A stretch of DNA of 64,000 nucleotides, from NCBI RefSeq assembly GCF_029931775.1, contig NC_079312.1:7881821-7945820 (forward strand), given 5' to 3'. Under the pieces are notes generated by a model that worked only from the letters and a program-made list of their open reading frames with translations, ran no database searches and had not been told where the DNA came from. Both the position numbers and the translations under genes were made by a program. Below, piece after piece: positions 57,181 to 64,000 of the stretch (its first letter is position 1; the number at the start of each line of letters is the position of its first letter). Origin of the DNA: Euleptes europaea (Eukaryota; Chordata; Lepidosauria; Squamata; Sphaerodactylidae).

Positions 57181-57459
57181 CCACCAGTATTGTCCACCGC
57201 CCTGTTCCGTCTGTTGAAATGCGTTCCAGAATTGTTCTGTTACAACATAGCCTTATTTCTTTATTAAAATGTCCTCCCATCTGATGTGGAAGTGGGTGTC
57301 CCTGGACATACCTGGTTGGCCATGAAGTTTTCAGCCTGACCAATAGCATTTGTTGAATCCCAAACTCCCATTTCAACATGACAATTGTGCATCCCCTTGA
57401 AATGGGTGATGAATGTAATTGCCGTCTTTACAGTGTATCGGTTAGAACTGGCAATTGTA

Positions 57460-57905
57460 TGTGTAGTCTGAAGAGGAGAAGACTGAGAGGTGACATGATA
57501 ACCATCTTCAAATCCTTGAAGGGCTGTCACATAGAGGAGGGTGCCGAGTTGTTTTCTGTTGCCCTAGAAGGTCAGACCACAACCAGCGGGTTGAAATTAA
57601 ATTAAAAGAGTTTCCATTTAGACATTAGGAACACTTTTCGAGCAGTTAGAGCAGTTCCTTAGTGGAACAGGCTTCCTCAGGAGGTGGTGGGAAGAGGTTA
57701 GATGGCCATCTGTCAGCAATGCTGATTCTATGACCTTAGGCAGGTCATGAGAGGGAAGGCATCTTGGCCATCTTCTGGGCATGGAGTAAGGGTCACTGTG
57801 TGTGTTGTGGGGGGAGTGGTTGTGAATTTCCTGCATTGTGCAGGGGGTTTAACGAGATGACCCTGGTGGTCCCTTCCAACTCGGATTCTATGATTCCATG
57901 ACTGA
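57460..57905 (+). mobile_element. CR1 3' portion, unit B
   Basis: Counterpart of 41390-41870, with LKRRRLRGDMITIFKSLKGC and the standard 3' end. Confidence 0.85.
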
Positions 57906-58589
57906 TAGTAATGTCACACTGCGTCATTCTCCTCCCTCTCCAATCCCTTTAATGAGTAAGCGGTTTAAGGGCTGAGCCCTATGGGTAAGGATTTTGTAGA
58001 TCCTAAATATTCTTCCTCATCCCCATAAGGTGAGAAAGAACTAACAGTATATCAATAGTCAGCAGTTAGTATGTTAATAGTCAGATTTACAGGGTGTAGT
58101 TACCCCTCTAGCAGTAGACATGTCCAGTGCCACACTGGACTGCCTCTATTCTAGGATGGGAGTTACGGAGGCCTTATCTGGTTACTCGTTACATTTTCTG
58201 AATGTAGCTAGATAATTCCCCCATCCTTGACTGGGCGTTGATTAGTGCTACCTCCATGCAAATGTTTTGTGCAGCTTTGGCTTCCAAATCAGACAGTGTC
58301 CTCTAATCGGCCATTTTTCCAGGTTTCCTCCATCTTTGTCTGCCTACACCAGTCCCATTTTTCTTCCATCAGCCCTATGTGGCTCAGAGTGGCTTACAAC
58401 ATTTTACATATATAATTTAAACTATAATTAAATATATAATTTAAACTAAAACATTAGTTAAAATGGGATTCCTAACTGGCATGTCTAGCCAAGTTTCATG
58501 AACAGTAGCCCTACTTGAAGATGGAGTCTTTTAGGAGTCTGTGGCAATTTCTGTTACATCCTCACATGTTGGTGTTCAGAGCTGTGGGT

Positions 58590-58940
58590 GTTGAGAGCCA
58601 TGTTGGTGACGAAAGCCAGCGTGGTGTAGTAGTTAAGAGCCATGTTGGTGTCAAGAGCCAGCGTGGTTTTGTGGTCAAGAATGGTGAACTCTTAAATGGG
58701 AGAACCAAGTTTGATTCCCCGCTCCTCCACATGAAGCCTGCTGGGCGATCTTGGGCCAGTGACAGTTCCCTCAGAACTCTCTCAGCCCCACCAACCTCAC
58801 AAAGTGCCTGTTGTGGGGGAAGAGAGAAGGCAATTGTAAGGTGCTTTATAAATACATATATAATTTTTATTGTAAATATAGGCTTTGAGACTTATAGTAG
58901 AGAAAAGCAGGGTATGAAAACCGACTCTTCTTTCCTTCTT
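58590..58940 (+). mobile_element. tRNA-derived SINE (TAGTGGTTAAGAG type), unit B
   Basis: Counterpart of 44745-45045, with a small extra AT-rich piece near 58850-58890. It ends just before the linker exon. Confidence 0.78.
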
Positions 58941-58956
58941 TCTCCTCCCCTTTTAG

Positions 58957-59115
58957 AAGGTGAACATAGAAAGGATGAGGTAGGAATGCTTGATTCTTTT
59001 GTCGTAACTATTCCCTTTGTTTCCTCCAAAGCAATTCCCAAGCTTGGCATCTCTTGGCTTCAGGAAAGCAAAGCACCATTTTCTCCAGACTCTGAAGATG
59101 AGGAGCAGTCGGCAG
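58957..59115 (+). CDS. KRAB-B/linker exon of gene B
   Basis: 159 bp, acceptor CTCCTCCCCTTTTAG and donor GGCAG|GTGGGT. In the phase set by KRAB it reads EGEHRKDEVGMLDSFVVTIP then KAIPKLGISWLQESKAPFSP, open to the donor. It shows the frame that gene A's copy has lost. Confidence 0.82.
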
Positions 59116-59544
59116 GTGGGTGCTGAGATAGGTGCTGGATGCCTTGGTTGGCTGGGGATGGAGGGGTTTCCATGGAGGGCAGCTAGATGTTTTGAATAGC
59201 CACAATCCTTCAGGCTGGGAGCTCATGTACCCAGGGATACTTCCCACAGTTTCACTGACCTTTCCTTCCTCATAAAAGTTCACATGGGATGGGAAGGCTG
59301 AAACAGTCCTGTTCCTCCATGTTGATCTAGATTTGTGAGTCTTGGATCTTGACCTTGATTCCATCGCCTGGAAGTGTTGATAGGTCTGAGGAAAGATGAG
59401 GAGTAGCTGCAGGGTGGGGAGATCTACTGATTGGCAAGGAAATAAGCCGTTATAACCATAAAGAAGAATATATGCACAATGATACACTTTTGCGTAGCAG
59501 TGTGTGTGAATAAGATCGTGCGGTACAGGCAGGCTGTAAACTAA

Positions 59545-59930
59545 AGTGAGCAGCCTGTGTGATGCAGCAGCAAAAACAATGGCTAATCTGATTTTGGAGC
59601 GTATCAACAGAGGCATAATCTCCAGATTGACAGATGTTATAGTTCCACTGTACACTGCATTGGTCAGGTCACACCTGGCGTACTGTTTGCAGTTCTGGGG
59701 GCCTCAGTTCAAAAAGGATGTGGACGGAATGGAGCGGATGCACAGAGAGCGATGAGAATGACCAGGGGCCTGGAGACCCAGCCCGACGAGGAAAGGCTGA
59801 GGGACTTGGGGATTTTCACTCTGGAGAAGAGGAGGTTAAGGGGAGACATGAAAGGCTGTCACTGAGGGCACGGGCTGTTCTTCTTGGCAGCAGAGGATCG
59901 GGCTTGCAATAATGGGCTGAAATTATTTAT
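59545..59930 (+). mobile_element. CR1 ORF2 C-terminal part, unit B
   Basis: It reads [20 protein letters not shown], then [20 protein letters not shown] and [12 protein letters not shown] in one frame, followed by a frame-broken tail. Unit A holds a rearranged version. Confidence 0.85.
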
Positions 59931-60900
59931 TTATTCGATTCGCTTTCTTGCCCAAGGCTGGCCTCAGGGCGGGTCACATCATTTAAAATACACATCAACC
60001 ATCAAAATTTAAAACAATAAAATAATTACATTTCAGCTAAAACTAAGCAAATCTCAAGAGGGTGCACCAATTTCTACCGCTTTGACCAAATAGACAGGCA
60101 GCTCACCCCCTCAAATGGATTCTAGCATAAAGTACCGAAAAGGGTGGGGGTAACAGGGAACCCGGTGGAAAGGTATTGGCTGGACGCACGGTGTCACTGA
60201 AGTTAAGCCACGATCATTTTGTGACCGGCTCTGCCTCCTGTGGCAGCCATTTTGTGGCAGCCATTTTGTTGCTGCGCCCACCATACTGTGTCAGGATTCC
60301 AGATGTCCCACAGGCTCAAAAAAATGTAATCAGCATATGGATTAGAGTCACAAAACCCCAGGCAACCTTGCTCCAGGAATTCTGTGTGAATATTAAAGAA
60401 ATTTAATTTAACACAATTTGTACCCCACCTTTTTGCCTTCATAATAGCCACCAAAGCGGCTATCAAATTTATTGTTATATTTATTTATTTGTGATTTATT
60501 TATTACATTAAACCGTATTAAATAAGATTTCATCTTAAAAACCATTAAAATGAGCAAAGACACATTATTAAAACAATTGAAACCAGAGCTCAAATAAGAA
60601 AGACTCATTAAGGGAAGGTTAAACCAAACTAAAAAGTCTTCACTCCCTTCATCAGAAGATGGTAATCAGAGGGGGCAGGAGTATCTCCTTAGGAAGGGGG
60701 TTTCAGAGTTCCAGTGCCACAATCAAGAAGACCCTTTCCTGGATCGCCACCACCTCATTTCAGAAGGCAGGGCGCTTGAAACAGAGCCTCTGAAGATGAA
60801 CATCATAGTCAGGTAGGTTCATAAGGCAGTAGGTCGCTATTCAGGTTTGTTGGTCCCAAACCATACAGTACTTTAAAGATCAGCACCAGCCTTTGTGTAA
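59931..60900. other. Gene-free stretch with old retroposon tails
   Basis: TTATTTATTTATTCGATTCG followed by CAGGGCGGGTCACATCATTT looks like a short retroposon. A second ATTTATTTATTTGTGATTTA block is near 60480. No gene seen. Confidence 0.45.
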
Positions 60901-60904
60901 TTCA

Positions 60905-61195
60905 TAGAATCATAGATGTGGAAGGGGCTCTACAGGCTATCTAGCCCAACCCCCTGCTTAATCAGCCTAGAGCATCCCTGACAAGTGTGTGTCCAGGTTC
61001 TGCTTGAAGACAGCCAGAAAGGGGCACTGCACCACCTTGCTAGACATCCCATTCCACTGCTGACTCTTATTGTGAAAAAAATAATAGTTCCTAATATCCA
61101 GCTGTTTCCCCGTCGTAATTTATACCCATTGTTGTGAGTCCTATCCTCTGCTGCCAACAGGAACAGCTCACTGCCCTCTTCTAAGTGACAGCCTT
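60905..61195 (-). mobile_element. CR1 3' end, minus strand
   Basis: Begins at the CR1 terminus (ATAGAATCATAGATGTGGAA in plus-strand reading), then CAACCCCCTGCTTAATCAGC and CTGACAAGTGTGTGTCCAGG. A different CR1 subfamily from the next copy. Confidence 0.82.
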
Positions 61196-61960
61196 TCATA
61201 GAATCATAGAGCTGGAAGGGACCACCAGGGTTATCTAATCCAACCCCCTGCACAATGCAGGAAATTAACAACTACCTCCCCCCCCATCCCCAGTTACCCC
61301 AAACCTCCCCCCGCCATGCAGGATCCCACAATCAAAGCACTCCCGACAGATGGCCATCCAGCCTCTGCTTAAAGACCTCCAAAGACGGGGGGACTCCACC
61401 TCCCTCCGAGGCAGTGCATTCCACCATCGAACAACCCTCACTGTCAGAAAGTTCTTCCTAATTTTTAGGTGGAATCGCTTTTCTGTTAGTTTAAATCCAT
61501 TACTCCGTGTCCTAGTCTGTGGAGTAACAAAGAACAAGCTAGTTCCCTCATCAACATGACATCCCTTCAAATATGTTAACGTGGCTATCATGTCTCCCCT
61601 CAAACTTCTCTTCTCCAAATACACAGAGAGAGCAATCATACCCTTGCTCAACTTCTCCCGACTGAACATTCCCAAGTCCCTCTGCCTTTTCTCGTAGGGC
61701 TTGGTCTCCAGGCCCCTGATCAATCCCATCGCTCTGCTCTGCACCTGCTCCATTCTGTCCAATCCGTTTTGAAGTGAGGCCTCCAGAACTGCACACAGTA
61801 CTCCAGGTGTGGCCTGACTAATGCAGTGTACAGCGGAACTATGACATGTTGCGATTTGGATGTTATGCCTCTGTTGATACCCTCCAAGATCACATTAGCT
61901 TTTTTTGCTGCTGCATCACACGGGCTGCTCATATTTAGCATGCAGTCCATCCGTTTTATA
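61196..61960 (-). mobile_element. CR1 ORF2 C-terminus and 3' end, minus strand
   Basis: The minus strand encodes [20 protein letters not shown], then QSRAMGLIRGLETKPYEKRQ, KRSLRGDMIATLTYLKGCHV and WWNALPRREVESPRLW, the CR1 C-terminal order. The 3' UTR ends at 61196. Few breaks, so it is a young copy. Confidence 0.88.
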
Positions 61961-63913
61961 TTATATTAGTTTTATTTCTAGCTGTTTCTTTGTTTTGTTT
62001 TCCTATTGTTAATAACAATAAAGATAATGTTTATTTTTTACTGTTATAGAACACACAGGCAAAGCCAATTAATCATATTTTTTAAATTAAAATACAAACA
62101 TACTTAAAACAATGACTAATTTTTTTTTAATACAACAAGCTTTACAGATGCCAAAGAATTCACAGACTCCCCCAAATGATTAAATGATTAATTAGGAAAT
62201 AACCTTTTTTCCAGTGAGCCCCCACTTTAGTAAACATCAGGGAACCTGTTAATGGAGAAGCGCTTCAGAGATCTGTGGTAAACCTGATGATCCTTAGTTG
62301 TCCTGAGCCTGCAGAGGAGGAAGAAGGGGGAGTTAAAACTATGTGGGTTTTTCTCTCTAGACTTCCAGCCCTGGCTATTTTTCCTGCCTTCCTCCCAAAG
62401 CCCATCATGCCCATATTTATTGAGTTCTAAATTGGATTGCAGTCACTGTTTGCATTCTCTCATTACCGCCAGAGGACTGTAATTCCAGCAACTTCTGAGC
62501 ATGCTCCAACATGATCTGGCAGTTTTCAAGCAGCGGCTGGACAAACACTTGTCAGCGATGCTTTAGGCTGATCTTGCATTGAACAGGGGGATTGGACGAG
62601 ATGGCCTGTATGGCCCCTTCCAACTCTATGATTCTAGGCTGAATAATCCTAAATGGCACTGTTTTCTCTTCATCGGTTTAGATGATAACCCCATACGACA
62701 ATAATAGCCCCAAATAGCTCCAATGATTTATTCCCTTCGAAATGAACCTGTAGACGGGAAACCCACCCAAAGGGCTGCAGATTCACTTTTCCATGCCAAG
62801 CTTTGAAGAGCCCAGAATTGTATCCTTTTCTCCCAGTGATTGCAATAATTGTTCACTGGCCTCCTAACAGTCAGCAGAAACATCCTGGCACGTCTTTGGA
62901 CCATTCTCTGTAGGGAAAGTTGACAACTATTTCCAAGTCTTCATCATTGAGATCTCTCTTCTGTTTGGAAAGCAGAGAGGATCCCATTTCCTGCCACAGC
63001 TCTCCGAAAATAGCCTGTTATCAAATGGCTGCAAGGTGTCCTCCAGCGATGCTGGTGAGAAGAACGAGAAGCGTGAGTTTCATACCCCACTTTTTCTCTA
63101 CCTTTAAGGAGTTTCAAAGTGGCTTACAATGGCCTTCCCGTCCTCTCCCCACAACAGACACCTTGTGAGGTAGGCAAGGCTGAGAAAGTTCAGAGAGAAC
63201 CGTGATTGGCCCAAGGTCACTAGAATAATTTTACAATTTATTAAACTGTAGGGCCTTACATGAAAACTTTGAATAAGGTATTGAATAATATCAGAGGATA
63301 AACATTTTTCTCTCCTTTTTTAAAATAAATTAATATATAAAGCACACATACCCTCTCCCCCCCTTTTTGTTGTTGTGTGCAAGTGTGTGTTTATTTTGTT
63401 TTTCTTTACAATAACGTGATGGTATCACCTTTTTTTATTGGATATGAACTTACTAAATGGTTCTTTTGTTTGTGTCATTGTAAAGTTGATTTTTTTGTTC
63501 TGTATGTGTGTATATATAAAATGATTTTTAAACAACGCTCCAAAGTACAGAATACAAGATTTGTTTAGTTAAGCACGCAGGTGTAACAGAGAACAGAACC
63601 TTGCAGAGGATGAGGACTTTGAATTAAGTAATCAGTTCTTGCTTGATACAATTTTTATGATGAGCCAAATTTAACTTTGGAAGTCTCTGGCATTTGCTAG
63701 ACTGGCAATGTGGTCCTCTTGTTTAACGAAACAAACTGGACATCGCAGAAACCAGGACTCAGCTTGCAAAAGACAGCCCTTCTACAAGGTGATAAGAGCC
63801 CTGGAAATCTTGTCCTAGGAAACCGACCTTCCCTCTGCCAACTTCCACTAATAACAACCCAGAGCTGGCAATAACCCCTTTTTAATGACCAAACGAGTTA
63901 CAAAATAGCAAAC
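61961..63913. repeat. Right part of duplication unit B, non-coding
   Basis: From 62140 it matches 50690-52430: CR1 3' end (62515-62640), the exon-like segment (62880-63030), SINE body (63070-63230) and AT-rich text. From 61961 to 62140 it is AT-rich without features. No gene is supported. Confidence 0.7.
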
Positions 63914-64000
63914 TTGTGGAATATCAGGTGAAGCGGGTTGCGCTGTTCTAATGACTAGACTCTTAGAATGGACCACTTCCTGAGAAGTGATACGTTATCT

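Overview
The window looks like squamate reptile (lizard or snake) nuclear DNA. It is dense in CR1 LINEs, BovB/RTE-like LINE ends, tRNA- and 5S-rRNA-derived SINEs of the kind common in squamates, hAT miniature elements, a DIRS-type retrotransposon and a sushi-like Ty3/gypsy element. The host genes are C2H2 zinc-finger genes with split exons and consensus splice sites. The species call is inference from the repeat types.

Host genes. (1) A minus-strand SCAN-KRAB-zinc-finger gene runs from a CpG-rich first exon ending at 33833, through a SCAN exon (25204-25614), a spacer exon (23987-24101), a small exon (22941-23011) and a 127-bp KRAB-A exon (22604-22730), to one large finger exon (18802-16269). 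All junction phases agree and give one open frame of about 1,081 codons ending in 20 canonical fingers. (2) Plus-strand KRAB zinc-finger gene A has a start exon at 38784-38866, KRAB-A at 39933-40059, a linker exon at 45065-45227 and a finger exon at 46473-48037. (3) Plus-strand gene B is a tandem duplicate of A: start exon 54877-54959, KRAB-A 56019-56145, linker 58957-59115. No finger exon is seen up to the window end. (4) A second copy of the minus-gene promoter and first exon lies at 451-1816. This suggests a paralogous minus-strand gene continuing off the left edge.

Layout. 0-2 kb: promoter copy 1. 2-8.7 kb: repeats (CR1, an ERV LTR fragment, a CR1 carrying a hAT miniature element and a 7SK pseudogene). 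8.7-16.3 kb: dead 3' fingers of the SCAN-KRAB gene, split by a 6.3-kb Ty3/gypsy fossil with a 5-bp target duplication. 16.3-25.6 kb: SCAN-KRAB gene body with a LINE and a fold-back element in introns. 25.9-33 kb: first intron holding a DIRS element inside a CR1. 33.6-36 kb: back-to-back CpG-rich promoter regions. 35.0-52.4 kb and 52.6-63.9 kb: tandem segmental duplication carrying genes A and B.

How it fits together. This is a KRAB zinc-finger cluster, whose members typically repress transposons, itself heavily colonised by transposons. Both finger arrays end at the same kind of 2-bp slip in the H-TGEKP linker codons, and in both genes the fingers beyond it have decayed and taken in mobile elements. 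Genes A and B have decayed in complementary ways. A keeps its fingers but its linker exon is out of phase, so only exon skipping keeps the frame. B keeps an open linker but has lost the fingers. I found no wholly new type of system. The most notable points are the parallel array truncations, the SINE tail serving as the finger-exon splice acceptor, and the nested insertions.
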